64,000 nt of DNA from Apophysomyces variabilis (GCA_002749535.1 MZZL01000125.1:1-64000), one strand, 5' to 3'. Shown: positions 45,305 to 59,870, counted from the stretch's first letter. Notes: generated by a model not told the origin, from the sequence alone. A program made the numbers and translations.

Positions 45305-48300
45305 TTATTCGTCTTGGTCAATAAGAGTAGCATAATCTTCATACGATGCAAATGTTGGTAACCGTGGTTTCTTGGTCTTCTTCTTCTTTTTCCGATCCGC
45401 CTCCTCATCCTCATCCTCGGATTTTCGTTTCTTCTTCTTCTCGCCGCTTAGCTCCTCTTCCATGTCTGATGCGTTCATGAATTCAAAGTCATCCATAGCT
45501 TCTTCCTCTCCCTCTGGCTCCGATCCAAAGTCAGTTTCTTCTGCTTTCTCCTCCTCGTTTTCTTCGTCCACTATGTCGTCATCATCTTCCATCAAGAGGG
45601 CACGCATCTCCTCATCGTCTTCTTCTTCATCATCAAACTCATCCTCGTCTTCTCCCTCCTGGTCTAATCCACCGGGAATAGAAGACATCATGGCCCGCCA
45701 TACTTCATCTTCCTCGTCATCCTCGTCGGGCTTTTTCTTGCTTGACTTATCGGGGGCCCCTGCTGCCTTCTGACTAAAATATTTGTGGAAGAAGATCTAA
45801 ACACCAATCGTTAAGCACATTGAACTCCGCATGAACCTCTCGGTTACCTCATCCACCGGCACACTATCTACTTGCTTCCGCCAGAAAGCCTCCGAATTTA
45901 GTGGCACGCTCTTCGGATCGACACCTCCGCCACGTGTAAACAGTACACCTCCATCTCGACGGGAACCGAGAGGCTGCATGATCGATTGACCTCTAGTCGT
46001 CGTCTGTTTCTTGGGATTACGGTAGACAAATCTATCCAAGAAATGCATCAACGTATGGTGATGCAGATCAGGCTGATCACGAATCGTTTCACCGTTAAAC
46101 AAATTTTCGGCATATTTCGCCACAGAAGGATGATAATGATCCCGAAATGGTATCTGTCATCACAAACACAAGAAACAAATGAACAATGTGTGTTCCCGTC
46201 AGTAACAGGCCATTTAAAGCTCATGTTATTATATCCTTACCAATTCCCACAGACAACTCTTGTCAGCATTGCTAAAACGGGGATCTCGCTTTCTACCATC
46301 ATATGCCGTCCGTTTCTCATTAACTGCATCTGATGCTGCTGTGTCTTCTTCATCTTGTTTCTCTCCGTCTTCATCTTGAGCATCGACAAAGTGTTCATCT
46401 TCATCATCCTCTTCGGGAGTGGTCAACATCGCGCGCAGACCAGGATTGGCTTCAATTAACTATAAAGCCATTTAGTCCCCTTCGTTTAGAACATGATAAT
46501 CTGTTAAATCTACCTGACTTAAAATATAGAAAAGACCGCATACGAATGTTGGTTGATGATGACCTGCAATCTGGACCATACGCTTCACAAAAGCCTTGAC
46601 ACGCTTCAGGTCTGAATCAGCCCGGATTGCCTTGAAAAGCAAATTAAGGTACATGGCTTGTTTGGAACTGGTGACTAATCGAGGATCTAGCATCGATTCA
46701 TATAGCGTGCGATAGAAACGGTCCGATGCGGTCTGCTTCGCCAGAGAGATTGAAAATACTAGGGATAGTGCTTGAATAGCTGTATTGAATGTTCCTGCAT
46801 GAGTAATCTTGAACAGGACTTCTAAATGCTTCTTAAATCTAATGTCACACGTTAAACACGGGTAACATTGATAGTTGTGCCACCACACACGACTTACACT
46901 TCTTCAGTAATATCTGAAAAATGGAAAGCTCGGTTAACACCTGTAAGGACAGCTGCGATTGTTTTGGAGTGATGATCCTCTACTACGATATCGGCTTCCT
47001 TCTTGTTCTTATTCTTTTTGTTTTTCTTTGATTTCTCCTCTTGCCCCTCTTCCTTGCTCTCGGCAGCTTTCTCCGCCTTTTCTTCATCCTCAGTGATCTT
47101 CAGTAATCGTTTAAAGAAGACAAAGTAAAGCTCAATCAACTTATTCGCCACGGCGCTGTCCTTCGCAGTCAAGATCGTCTGGTTCAATGTAATCACAGCA
47201 TAATATTGCGCACGCTCCGTCGCATTGGGTCTCAACATCAGCTGTTCTATTTCCCGCACGACATACAGCTTCATACCCGGATGTGTCACCAATAGCTCGA
47301 TCAATAACTGTGACGCCTTTGCCCCAACCTTATTCTCAGCATCACCGAGCTTATTTACAAGTAATTTCAATAAATTCTGCTCTTGTTCTGGTTTCTCTGA
47401 GAGAAGGTGATGCAGGCATCTAACCATGCTGTAACGTACATGCATCAACATATCGTGCGACAGCGCCTAGATGACAAGTCATAAAAGTTTAAGTTTACAT
47501 TTGCATACATAATTGGCCCATGACAAACCTCAAGCTGTTGCACAAACTCGAAATAAGTTCGTTTCAGATGATCCTCAAACGCCCACAGTAACAAATGTTG
47601 ATCTTGAACTTCTCTAGATCCAAGTGGCTGATCAGCAAAATAGAGCAGTTTACGATTCGGTAACACGGATCCGGTAAAGAGATCTTTTAAACTCTCAATA
47701 GCCATCACAGCCTCCTTACGACCCTTCTTCTTCGTCATGCTCATCAGCGTATCGAGTGTCTTAATTGCATGCAATGGTGATTCTTGGACCAAAAGCGTCA
47801 AAGCTGAGATCTTATCGTTCAAGGTACCGGATGTCAAGATGTTGGACATGAATGTACGATCGGATGAGGACAAGGAAGAATGTTTTTCAGCGTTTTCGTT
47901 TTCCTGTGATAGTAGTTCGCGTGCGTAGCTATATTTGCTAGCAATTTCGACATTCGACAGCTTTTTCGCGTTTTTAATCGATACGGCACTCAGTTGTATC
48001 TGATGCCAATGGGGTGTCGGTTCGATCAGCTGACATAGAAAAGTTTAATTAGGTATGCTCTTAACCAACTCTCCGTTTCGCTTACCAGCTTAGATTTTTT
48101 TTTTGGCTTGGATTGAAGTTGTGCTGCACTGCCTTTCTCAATTTGTTCTTCCTCTACTTCTTCATGATCCTCGCTTTGCTTCTCATTCTCATCGTCGTCG
48201 TCGTCGTCGTCGTCGTCGTCATCATTGTTGTTCTGTTCATCGTCCTCTTCGCTATGCTCTTCCTCATCTTCTCCCTCTTGCTCTATTTCTTCGTCATCTT

Positions 48301-48789
48301 CCGCATCTTCATATTGATCGGCTGATAGTCCAATGTTTTTAACAAAACTCTTCAATTCGTTCTGAAGAGATTTCTGTAATCGATCATATAAACTAGTTAG
48401 ATATCGTCCTGTCATGTTTCGTGGTTTATATGATATTTCTTTACCAGTGCCTGATCGTCTGTTTCTGCGGTGATAAGTTCGTCATTGTCTTCCAGATCGA
48501 TGTCTTCCAAAAACTTGAGATCGCCCTTCGTACCGCCAAGAGCCATGATCTGCTCATTGAGTTTTTGGTTTGCTTCATTATCCTTCTTCGCTTCTGCCTT
48601 TTTGTGCGGCCGTTTATCCTGCTGACGCTTATTTAAGGGCTTATTGTGGTTATGTTCCTGTCGTTTGCCGTTGCTCAAGGGCCTTTTGTCGTTGTTATGC
48701 TTATTCGGGTTTCGCTTTGGAGCTGTCTTAGAGTCTTTGCCTGAGCGTTTGCCGTTTTGTTTTGGCTGATTACGTGCTGCTTGTGCCAT
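45305..48789 (-). CDS. MAK21: Ribosome biogenesis protein Mak21/Noc1 (CBF/CEBPZ family)
   Basis: Works with Noc2 in maturation and export of pre-60S particles. Eight exons: 48789-48445, 48373-48086, 48029-47529, 47466-46898, 46838-46514, 46459-46241, 46153-45848 and 45796-45305; 1,014 residues, as in yeast (1,025). An N-terminal Lys/Asn-rich basic part is followed by an acidic run including a poly-Asp tract. HEAT-like helices follow (KEAVMAIESLKDLFTGSVLP; LLLWAFEDHLKRTYFEFVQQ; ENKVGAKASQLLIELLVTHP). The CBF domain shows RFYRTLYESMLDPRL, SKQAMYLNLLFKAIRAD and GLFYILSQ. Then FSNADKSCLWELIPFRDHYH and LHHHTLMHFLDRFVYRNPKK; the C terminus is Glu/Asp/Lys-rich. All joins are in phase. Confidence 0.95.
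48191..48221 (+). repeat. CGT trinucleotide repeat inside MAK21
   Basis: About ten perfect trinucleotide units, read on the minus strand as GAC/GAT codons of the Mak21 poly-aspartate tract. Likely length-variable between strains. Confidence 0.85.
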
Positions 48790-49499
48790 GGCAGGTATAG
48801 AAACGAAGATGTTCACTTTTTTTTCTGTCTGTTCAACAGTCTTTCTCGAGCAGTGAGTCCGTGACTGCTGAGCATCTGTTTAACAAGCCACAATGCAACA
48901 GCAGCGTCGGAGAATCCGTTTCGGATCCCTGCAGCCAACTCAAGACTAACGACTTTGACGTCTTACGCAACAAGTTTATTGTTTATTAAATGTTTTGGCC
49001 CACTCTATAATAGATTTTTCCTCCAAGAAAGTTTCAGCTTTGCACTAAGAAAAAAGTAGATATCATTCTTAGTAAATACGTTATGCGGAAAGTACATATT
49101 GCTTCACATCATCAACCTAATCCTCCTATTGAGCATAAAATTTATTCGCGTAGCGTGGAGTGTAATTCGTGGCTACCAAATGGATATAATATAGTAGATG
49201 CCTTTTTACTTACCTTTCTAACGGTAATCCCGACGCATGTGTTGGGGCCGCGGCACATCCAGTCCATGCTAGCCAAAGGTATGCACCTTTGAAAAACCAA
49301 TTGAAAAAATTGGTAAAAGCAAAAAAGCCGTCAGGAGCTACAGATGGGAAAAAGTGTTATCAGCATGCGATTGTCTATTCAATAAAAGATAAAATATTTA
49401 CAGACACCTTATCCGAACCCATGCCATACGCACTCCGTTACGAGGCGCTGGTGTCCATCCTGCGGCGAGAGAAGAAGAAAGAAAAGTAGGAGCGGGAGG
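48790..49499. other. Upstream of MAK21, unrecognised frames
   Basis: A plus-strand frame at 49289-49489 (PSGATDGKKCYQHAIVYSIK) borders repeat copy B and may be part of the same decayed element. No gene is supported. Confidence 0.3.
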
Positions 49500-50040
49500 G
49501 CCATGAGGGCGAGGGCACTTCGACCGCTAGACCACGAAACTTCTGTCCAACCTGAAGTGAGTCTAGGGCAAAGAGTGCAGTTAAAGAGCATCAAATACAT
49601 ACCCACAGGGGGGGGGAACCTCTGGCGAAAAAGAAAAAAAAGTCCAAAGAAGAAAAGAAAGCGACAACAATTTCACACACAACGTCTATAAAGGAACGTA
49701 TCTAAACGTCGTCATAATGTCGTATCCAACATCATCCTGGGATAGTCTGGACCATAGTCTTTAGCAACAGATAATGACAACAGAAATGTTTGCCCGCTTA
49801 CTGTGTACCGGAAGTGGCATCGTTTGTACAGTGTAACACGGCAGATAAAAAAAACAAAAAGGAAGCGCAGAGAGATACAACATCAACCCAAATCTGGATG
49901 ACTTTTATGAAAAAAGTTATCTCTCAAGGCAAAGACACACGTATGTATATGTAGCTTTTATTGATGAATCATCCCCAAGACATTTACAATAAGAGCAGCA
50001 GTTTAACGGATTCACAGTTTCTAGCGCAGGAATACGCCCA
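49500..50040 (+). repeat. Diverged dispersed repeat, copy B
   Basis: Partner of 23560-24090, same orientation. See that entry for the shared blocks. A run of nine Gs at about 49606-49614 and A-rich tracts follow the best-conserved coding-like part. Neither copy shows terminal repeats that I can see. Confidence 0.55.
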
Positions 50041-50425
50041 TGTGCAACAGAAACTTGGACTAGAATGAAGAATAGACACTCTCAATCAAGTGTTACTTAT
50101 CGTCAACCAACTCATGTATCGTTCCTAACCGATGTGAACATGTTCCTCAGCGAATATAAGTTGCGAGAGTACAGCAGCATTGCTCAACCTATAGGTTCTT
50201 GTCGTTCTGTTCTACCGAATGAACATCGTCAGTCAAGCTATAAGAGGATGCTATCCAGTTGTTATATTAAACCTGAGAAAGAATTGAACTATGCAGAGTA
50301 AGAGCACGGCTTCTTTCGTCCAACCTTGAGCATTCTGTTACGGTAATATGCTAAGGTGAGATTCGTCACTCTCAACGCCAAGCTATGATATTTGCTGGGC
50401 AAAAATAGTCTTAAAGTGGGGCAAT
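50041..50425. other. 3' flank of CCH1
   Basis: Includes a 78-codon plus frame (50065-50301) with no motif. No gene is supported. Confidence 0.3.
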
Positions 50426-53400
50426 TTATTTTATTTCTTGTTGTAACATATCCTGCCACATTTCAAAGGACTCATCCCCGTTGTGTCTAGTGCTTTGCAG
50501 CTCGAATTCCAGATTCGGTGGATGTTCAGCAGTAGGACTTCTATCAATAAAAGAAGCAAATAATGATATGGTTATAACTCGCAACTAACACATGAAAAGA
50601 TAAAAATAATTTAAAGGCTTACGGGAAGCTGGATGAGCGCGGAGACATATCATCCGCATCAAACAGGCCAAATTCGCTGAGTGGCGTTGTTGGCGTAGGA
50701 GGGATATCGGATAGTCGTACCGGGCTCGTATCTGTTCGAATTCGTAGACGAGACACAGGATCATGATCCACCACGATGGAAGGCACTAATAGTGGTTTAG
50801 TTGCAGTGCTATATGTCAATAACACCAGTGATTTTTAAGTTTCTACTTACATTCTCTTGACAGACTCTTCTTTTTCGAGGCGATATGCTGTAGGAACTTC
50901 TTGCGCATTGCAATAGTCTCCATCATACCTCGAATTCGGTCAATGTTAATAAGAGTCTGAATGGCTTCTTCTTTCTCACGGTTCGCTAGCAATTCCTCTA
51001 GACTTTTTTAGGAAAGTAAGCCATAAATGGATTTAGCGGGGCTTGAAGTGAATCAGAACTGTTCCATCCTAACTTACAGTAACGCATTTTCAGGAACAAT
51101 GAGCTTCTGGCGTGCAAGCATCAATAGCATCTGGTTAAATGAAACGCCTTTCGGCGTTTCCGTCATAGCAGCTTCCTGTAAGGTTTGAGTTAGTATGATC
51201 TCACGAGACCGAGGCTGAATCTGTTACCCAATAAAGCATGTTCAAATCGCGCTTCCGTTTATGGACGCTGACCTTGTCTAACATGTTTAATTTGTCGTTC
51301 AGCGCCGCCATGTCAATTCTTATGCGGTATGGATCATCAGTAGCATCTCCGATTTGCACTTCTAGACCACACTGGCTTGCCAAGCTTTTGTAAGAAAAGT
51401 CGCGATCGTATATTCTGACATTGAACATGCCATCTAGTCGCTAACAAAGCATGGTTAATGCAAAGAACAAATTGTGTCTATATCGACTTACCCTCCAAAA
51501 AGATACGTAGTCTTTTGATCCAATATATCCTGTGCGCTCTGCATCGTATTCCGCCCAGACTTTCTTGAACGTAAATAACAGAAACCCCAGTTAAGGATTA
51601 ATAAGGTTGTATTATTATCTATTGTTAGTCTGCTTGCACGGGTAACACAAATAAAAGGATATTTTCTAATCTCGTCACGGTTAACAAGTGAAAAGTTGGC
51701 AGCGATCTGATATACGTAAGAGAAGTTGTCCGCCACCACTGCCACGAAGATGGCAGTGAATATATACATCGAAATGATGTTAAATGTCAGAAACAAGAAG
51801 TACGCCCAACGTAATGATCCACAGTCCGAATCGAGAAAATTGTCTGCGATTACACAGTTTGGGTACTCCACTGTAAAATCATGCATAACGGTGTTCCATG
51901 CTTCTCTATCATTGCAATATAAGAAATCATACAATAATTTGTTATCTGTTTACCCTGTAGAATAGCGGACCAATGATATCATTGTATTTGCGTAGCTTCG
52001 AAAATTGACATGTTCTGTAGTAGCTTGCGTGCCATACTTTGTCAAACCGAATATCTCCATGAACATGATGGCATAAGTCGTCATCACTACGAACCATACA
52101 GCAAAAACATTGACTATCTGATAAGCCGATGCACTACCAAACTATGTTCAGCCTAGGCGATATAAAAATGTGATATAATGCCGAACTTACGCCATAGTTG
52201 TGAATAGCTGATTGAGGCTGTCACTACGTTGAACCAGCTTGAAACAAAGAGCCGTCATAAATAACTTTTGCGATTCCACGTTAATTTGATGTACGTGAGA
52301 TCCAAGTGTGGCAATCACTGTGATAGCACTGCCAAGAACTACAACCAAATCATAGAGATTCCATAGGTTACGACGGAACGAACTCCAACCTAATCCCAGA
52401 ATTTTGATGGTAATCTCTAGCCAGTAGATAAAGATGAAACAAAGATAAAGGTAACCTGCAATGGAAACAAAGACAGCAAGATGAGCTTACAGTTTTAACG
52501 AACTATTTACTTACCCTTGGCTTGGGTAAGCCCCTCGATCTTATCGTCGTAGTCAGTGTCTGTACAAAGCAGTAGAATATTCAAGACGATGACAACCGTC
52601 ATAAATTTATAGAACTTTCCACGCTTTTCTACGACCAAGTCAAAGCATTTCCGTCGGATACGACCTTCCGGAACTTGCTTTGGCCGCTTAGCGGGTCGCA
52701 TCTGGCTAAGGAGCTTTTTGAGATCTAGCCATCGGCGCTGATCTGCAGTGAGATAGGCTGTACCATTGCGCTTAGCAAAGTTTTCCAAGACCACACCAAG
52801 AAATAGTGATATGACGAAGACAGAACCGGCGAGATTATAAACCATAAAAAATATACCCCACAGTTGACTTGCATCTTGGCGTGGACTTTGATCTTTGCCT
52901 CCTAGAGACATACTTGTTTCCATGACATCGACCCAGCCCTCGCCACTTGCAATCTCGAATAGTACTAGCAAAGACTTCGAAAAGGAATCAAAACTGTACA
53001 CGTACGGGTTGTCCCAGATCCTTGGTTTGTAGACAGCGGCTCCATCAGGCATTGGCTCTTGCATATCAATCATAGCCTCTCCAATGCACATAGACTTGTC
53101 AGTAATGCTCTCACTCTCATCGTTACATTTGTAAAAGAGACCCATGAAAATATTCTGGCCATAGAGTGCAAATGGTATGATAAGGAAAACACCAAGCAAA
53201 CCCGCGTCGAGAATTCGAGGAAGACCGGTGGCAAGAATAGCAGTGAACGTTTCTTTGGCTGGATGGAGCAAATTGATTAAACGAAGGGCTCGAAGTGCCT
53301 TGAAGGCTCGGAAGGCTCGTTCAAGTCCTGTCGATGCTGCAAACCGACCAAAATTGGACATGTACAAGGTGACAAGAACAAAAAGGTCAAGGACATTCCA

Positions 53401-56400
53401 TCCATTTAACAGATACGCGTTCGGGGTCATCAAAAGTCCGTCTGCAATGATCTTGATCACGAATTCAACGGAAAAAATTATCATAAAAACCCAATCGACA
53501 TAGACGAGCATGCGTAGCTGTGCAGGGTTGTCACGATGTTGGAATTGATATACAGGCGAGTTGTAGATAGTTAAGACAACATTGGTTATCACGCAGCACA
53601 CAATGAAAACGGAGAACAATAAACTAGCCCGGCGCGAGGGAGAGGTACCGAACATACGTTCCCCTCGGCTTGCCGGAACTAAAAGCTGGCACCAATGTCG
53701 GATTCGATTACCTGGAGAGAAAATGTATAGCGATTTATCATATGACGGGTGTGCAGTGATAAATTCCTGCTGAAGTGCCTTTCGCTCCTCAATATCATGT
53801 CGCGCAGCCTCCGCAGCTCGAGATGCAGATGTTTCTCGTAAAGTTGGGTCCAGAAGGAATCGCAACGATCTTGGCTCGTTCGCCTCCGCTAACCCTTTGC
53901 TTGAATCATAGAACGTTGCATAGTGTTCGAAAGCTCCAAGACTATCCACGTTGATGCTTTTGCGGGGATCCCCATTAAGCGAAGATGCCCCATAACTTGA
54001 TGGTGGAGATAGAAGGGTACTGAGGAAACGACGGACTTTTCCCCATCTTCCTTTTCCGGTCAGCTCGGTTGCTTGGGATCGCTGATTTGCTTCGTTCTTC
54101 CGAGCCAGGTACGTGCGATCAATGACAGCATCATTCATGAAGTCTCGCATAGTAGTCTTTTGGACCAATAAAACTAAGTTTGTCGGTATGTTCTTGACAT
54201 CCAGGCCCTTAGGATGCGGTTTAAAATAGCGATACAAGTTCCATCGGCTCACGATGGTATCATCGTCCACGATAGCAGTTTCGGTTTTTTCCACATAATG
54301 CTGAACCTGACGCTGTCGCTTTTCTTCTTCTGCCGTTTCAAAGTTTTCCATCAAAACCGCAATAAACATATTGACCATGACAACTAGGAATAGTTTCAGT
54401 AATCAGATTGTTCATTACAAATTTGACCTACAGTTAGAGAAAGCGAACCATAGGACAAGAAAGAGGGCGTGAACAGCACTGTTTCCGGAAGGTGCACCGG
54501 CTTCCATGGCAGCGTAAAGCACGGTAGTCCAGTCCTCGCCCGAAAATAACTAGATCAAAATTAGTTTGAGCAACACAATTGTTTTTTTACTGCTTACCTG
54601 GTACAAAGCGGCGAAAGAGTTATAGACGGAAAAAAATCGCATTTCTTCGTCACTATCGTTGAGTACCCCTTCAAACAATTGAAATGCCTGGAGACATGCA
54701 CACGAAGTTAATACCGACCAACAGGTTGCCTTTTTTTTTTTTTTCAAAGCTTACGATAATGGCGCATAGTAAGGTAGCCATGACAATAAAGAAGATCAAG
54801 TTGATTAAACCGTGTACGCTACCAAGAACACGAGACTATGGAGGAAACATATTAGTTGTCAGATGGAAAAGTCATGTCAGATTCTTTCTCACCATCAATG
54901 TCCTTAACCTTGGGATGGCCACAACGATACGGTAGATTCGGAGCACTTGGAACCCTGTCAACCACGCGTAGACATATCTGTTGGCACGGATAGGAGGAAT
55001 CCAGATAATACATGTAGCAACTGCGAGAAGAAAATCCGTTCGATTCATTTTATCTGAGAAAAATTTACGCATTTGCCGTCTTTGTGTAAGCAATCTTAAT
55101 AGTATTTCCACTGCAAATGCTATGGTAAACGCAAACTCAATGTCGTCTTAAATAAAGATTAGCGTATGATTATATCAACGTGTCGAACTCCATTAATTTA
55201 CCCAACACAGCTAATTGTTCCGGCGACATATCGTTCGTCTTCGATGCCATCACCATAAGATTCGCAGCTACCAAAAAGATCCAGAACGGTCTGGTGAACA
55301 GCATTACAGCTGCTAAGCAGGATTCTCTTATGACAGGTTTTCCGTTATTGCTTTCTCCAATAGACCAGCCACCTTCAGCTGCGTCCGCTAACACTGGTCT
55401 GGCCCTAGAACCATTATCTCACCATTAGCCAATTTTTAACTTTGACGTTAAGAAACAACGTACGTTGATGTTGTAAATGCTGAATGTTGAGAATCCTCGC
55501 GTACTTTGGCAAACATTTCATTGATGACGGCCACAAACAAGTTAATCAACCAAAAGTTGAGTACAATAACAATGATGATAAAGTACAAGCAAGCAACGAC
55601 ATACTCGGCATCCATCATGTCATACATTCTGTCCGTCCATGTTTGATCTGCCATAAAAGCATGGTTTAGTAGAGGAAAGTGCGGGTGTAGCAAAGGAAAA
55701 ATTACCTCCGGCAATAATCATCACAACGAGAAGTGATGAGAAAATATTGTCGAAACTAATTGTGTTCCCAAACGGATTTTCCGTCTCCTATAGTAACGGC
55801 CGTTTTACACGTTAATATTCGGGAGGAAAGCACCATACATCTTATATACCTGGCAAACTAGTCCCTTAGGACAGATGAATCCCTTTGACCATAATCCTTT
55901 CCGGCCATCTTTTAGCAGGAACGGCTCAACCTTCCCTGTCACCGGGTCTATATATCCTCCACAATATTGCTGTAACACCTCGACATTACCAGGATCGGAA
56001 GGATCTAATGTGCAGAAAAAAGAAGCCGGAAGGTCAGCAACCTTCTTTTTATAAAACAAACCATCTACCTTTCCAGACGCAATGTCGCATGAACGAACCC
56101 TTGAAAGACTGAACACCGATAATTCTATACCTGCTTGTTAAAGACCACTCTTGCTAACTACTAGTAGAACGGCTTACCCAAAAATAATAAAAAAGAAAAG
56201 CACGAAAAATACTACATTGACCAGAAGAGGGCCTGCCTTTTTCAAACTGTCCAATATGACCTTGTTACCATTGGTGATATTCAACAGCCGTAACAGGATG
56301 ATGGCGGACATCATTTTAAACACCATGATTCGTCTCGTTTCGCCTATGATCGCTTGGCCCGTGCACAATAATGCAAAGTCAATCCAGTAAGACATGACGG

Positions 56401-57681
56401 AGATGAGGTCAACCCGATTCCAGCTATGCCGCAAAAATGCCAATGGGAATTGCTTATCATCGTTTTCTTTCGGACTGAAGAAAACACCATAGACAATCAT
56501 ACGACTAAGTATAGTAAATCTGCAAGAAGGAACGGGCTAAAATAAGTATATCCAGATGAAGGCAAGTCAAACATTACTAAAAAACGTACGTGTAACAACT
56601 GAAAATACCCAGAAGAACATATTGATCCCATGTTTCTCCCCAAGTATTCGGTGGTTCTGGCTTTTCATCAGAGCCCCAACCGATGATTAATAGTACAATA
56701 GCATGTAAAGCGATAAGAAGCATAATCACGGTTTCTGTCCATCTGTAAGAACAAAATAAAGTTAAGTATGGTTTGGTCATAGTATTATATGAAGCACACA
56801 ACGTACTTCCAGCAAAGCATTCTAGCCAGTCCTTTACGAATCCAATTATTGGGTCCGAATATGCCGCAACTGTTGCCTCTTAAAGGTATTTGTCGTTCGG
56901 TAATTTTGACGGATGAATCCATTTGATCCAAAGGGATATTGGTAAGATGGGATGATGTAATTGTCGAAGTTGGTGTCATGGGTATAGAGCCGTCTCGCTC
57001 TTCTATCAGTGAAGCTGTAGGTGCTGGGATATGCGGTGAATTGTTGGTATTTTGTACATTAACGACGCGTCTCGACATCCGTCGGATCACTGTAGCGACT
57101 CTTCTCAAACTCTGCCGCTGTTTCTGTTGAGTTCGTGCAGCGGTCTGTTTGATATAATCTTCTACTGGCTCAACAGGCGCAGGTTCATAGGACTTTCGTG
57201 ATGTGCGCTGAGTAGGTGATCGGCTTCTGGCTGGCGGGGCTGCATTAACGGTTAATCGTGCAGTGTCTGAGTAGTCAACATCCTCGAATGATTCAGGGTA
57301 GCTCGGTACATAGGCCAAAGCAGTAGCTGCAGCGGCAGAAGAGGAGAGGGAGAGGACGGAACCGGATTCGGAGGGTTTTCGTCGATGAATGAGCGAGCGT
57401 TGAGATTCTCGGGTGCGAAGCGGTTGTTCTTCCTCGAATGCAGTTTTGAATTCGTTGACATTGACAGGTTTCGTGCGAGTCCAACGTCGTTTCAATTGAC
57501 CAGTTTCAGGAACAGCAGCGTCTTTTGCAGTAAAGCTCAAAAATGTTCTGCCATCTTCATGTGGCTGACTACTTGTGGTACCTGTCACCTGGACAGGGTG
57601 GGAATGCGGATCGCTGAAGGGATTGTTAGTCGATCGCCTTGATCCGTATGCTGGATCATGACGGTTGACAGGTAGGGACAT
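50426..57681 (-). CDS. CCH1: Voltage-gated calcium channel alpha subunit Cch1
   Basis: Four-repeat pore subunit of the fungal high-affinity Ca2+ influx system (with Mid1). Twenty-three exons: 57681-56807, 56742-56590, 56519-56178, 56124-56069, 56004-55850, 55787-55706, 55647-55464, 55404-55202, 55146-54893, 54835-54755, 54687-54598, 54549-54432, 54383-52515, 52455-52191, 52133-51954, 51905-51647, 51563-51492, 51440-51228, 51175-51078, 51002-50929, 50887-50851, 50808-50623 and 50540-50426; 1,986 residues. GVQSFKGSFMRHCVW marks repeat I. Pore loops read AGDQTW, SGEDW, SGEGW and TGEAW in repeats I-IV. FRAFKALRALRLINLL is the repeat III S4. After repeat IV comes KVWAEYDAERTGYIGSKDY, the EF-hand-like segment. 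The N terminus is Ser/Arg-rich. The donors at 51646 and 50928 are the weakest. Confidence 0.92.
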
Positions 57682-59587
57682 GAAAACACTCTCGCACGGG
57701 ATCTCCACCACGACCAACTTGTTCTCTCACACTTTTTGCGCCCCCCTCCTCACCTCCCCTCGAGCGGCAATATATATAGTGCCAATTCCACCATGAGTTT
57801 TAGACGGGGCAGAAAAGCTCGATTTGATTGGACGATAATATATTACATCTTCGTAAACGATTTTCAGCCAAGCCTGCTATCGTCAAGTACTTCATCTCTT
57901 CGAAGCTTACCGCTACCGTGTCGAGATTTCAGTCGAGCGATGATCCTGTAACTGATGTGATTTAACCTTCTTCCTTGCCTTTTTAAGCTATTTCAGTGCC
58001 GAGCTGATCCGGACGGAACGAATATCCAAGATTGATCGAGTAGGCTTTGATTAGTGATTGGCTCATTTAATGATATCATGTTACCGAAAGATGGTAAACG
58101 AAAAATAGCTAGAATAACATTGAAAAATGGTGATCGCCCCTATGTTCTACACAATTTCCTAATTCAATCTGACTCCGAAAATGCGCCATGATAATGACAT
58201 GCACCTCTGAATGAGCTGACAATAAGTTGACAGGTACATGTTTTATCGGATTGATATTGTTGGCTTCAGGAAATGTACTTTATTTCCAAAAATTAAAGTT
58301 GCATCTAGCAAATTCACTTGGCGCATTTTGGAAACTGGGCTCGACGCTAACAAATTACATTAACTGTCGTGTTATAAGAGTTAAAATTGACGACGTCATA
58401 CCCATCTCCTCGGCAAGCGAATGCCAGATGCATATATATCTTTCATTCACTACTACATTTAATTTCACTGGACTGCGACTTAAGTTTTCGTACTTTGCGA
58501 AATTATTTTCGGCAAATACTGTATAAAGGGCTGCATGTCGATTAATCCATGGTTAAGTATACGGAGAACAGTTTCTGCATTTTTGATCATCAGGGGCAAT
58601 AGAGCATGAAGTTGGAAATTATAGTGGATTCTACAAGCAGATCTGGCTTCTATCATATTCAACCAAGCTCATCCCCATTTTGCTACATGGCATGCAGCAT
58701 ATCACACTATAAAAGGACTGGATTGGCGAGAGAACAGTGTAAGAATTGAATGCTTATTAGTGATTGAGTCATGTCTCTTGGTCACATTGTTAACAGAACT
58801 ATCAGTATATTGCATATATCAAAACTGAATTAGAGCAGCAGCTATTAAGTTAAATAAATGCAAAATAAAAAAAAAGGGGAGAAAACGCCTTGTATGTTAT
58901 ATGGTCAATGTAATACTTAATTAACGTTTTTAAGGTAAACATTAGCATGATAGTGGATATGTCTTCGCCTCAGGTCGATTTTAAACTTTATGCTTAATCT
59001 ACATTTTGACAATCCTTTACCCCTCAAAGAAAAAACTTATAATTTCTATCTGTTCTACAATAAAGCTAACAGCAGCCTTGGTTTGTAGAACTTTGGTTAC
59101 AAGTAACAAGTAGCTTTAAATGACAGGCAGAACGATCTAAAATATGCTTTGCCGTGATGAATATACTGATTCTCTTTTATGCCACCGCACCACACAAAAC
59201 AAGTTGTCAATAAGGATCACAGAAAGTGTAGTATTATTATTGTGATGCTCGATTACGTCCAGTAAGTAATGATCTTCAGAATCGCTCATATCCCTAAATA
59301 TTGCTTCCTCTTACTACAAGATAACAGTAGATCCTGTAGCATCTCCAACACATCTCACATTCACATACATGGAAAATCAAAGACATTGAAATAACATAGA
59401 ATGAGCAATATGGATAACCTGTTGTCCAATGACGTATGCAATATTCCTCATACTATTGACATTGAACCTCGCTCAATCTTCTAATGGTTATTGTCCCACA
59501 ATAGATTGTTTTCTAGCGTATATATTCCGTTTGTGGCATCCAAGGCACGAAAGTCATGTACCAGGGTTTACCAAGCTTTATTTCATT
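57682..59587. other. Spacer upstream of CCH1
   Basis: 1.9 kb AT-rich sequence; the first ~100 bases are C-rich leader/promoter with a TATATATA box-like run near 57772. Only short chance frames follow; no gene is supported. Confidence 0.4.
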
Positions 59588-59870
59588 TTATTTAAAATCG
59601 GCTGCCTTTCCAGTCTACAAAAGTGAAAATTCCCTTTTACATTAGCACAGATTCCTTCATCACGAATATAAGTTACCGTTAGTAAGCCGACAATCAGTCC
59701 GAATAAACCCAGGACAGAGCCAAAAATTTCCACGACGAGGACCTTGACGAATAACTGGGGGTCTTGCGCATCGGCTAATGCAGCACTGGATCCAGTAATA
59801 CCCACGCACACACCACATAATAAGTTACAGACACCTACGGTCAATCCACCCCAAAAGATAGCATGACCTT

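Noticed and set aside
45372..45773. Plus-strand frames rich in serine over MAK21
   Set aside because: They are antisense shadows of the acidic Asp/Glu-rich C-terminal exon of Mak21.
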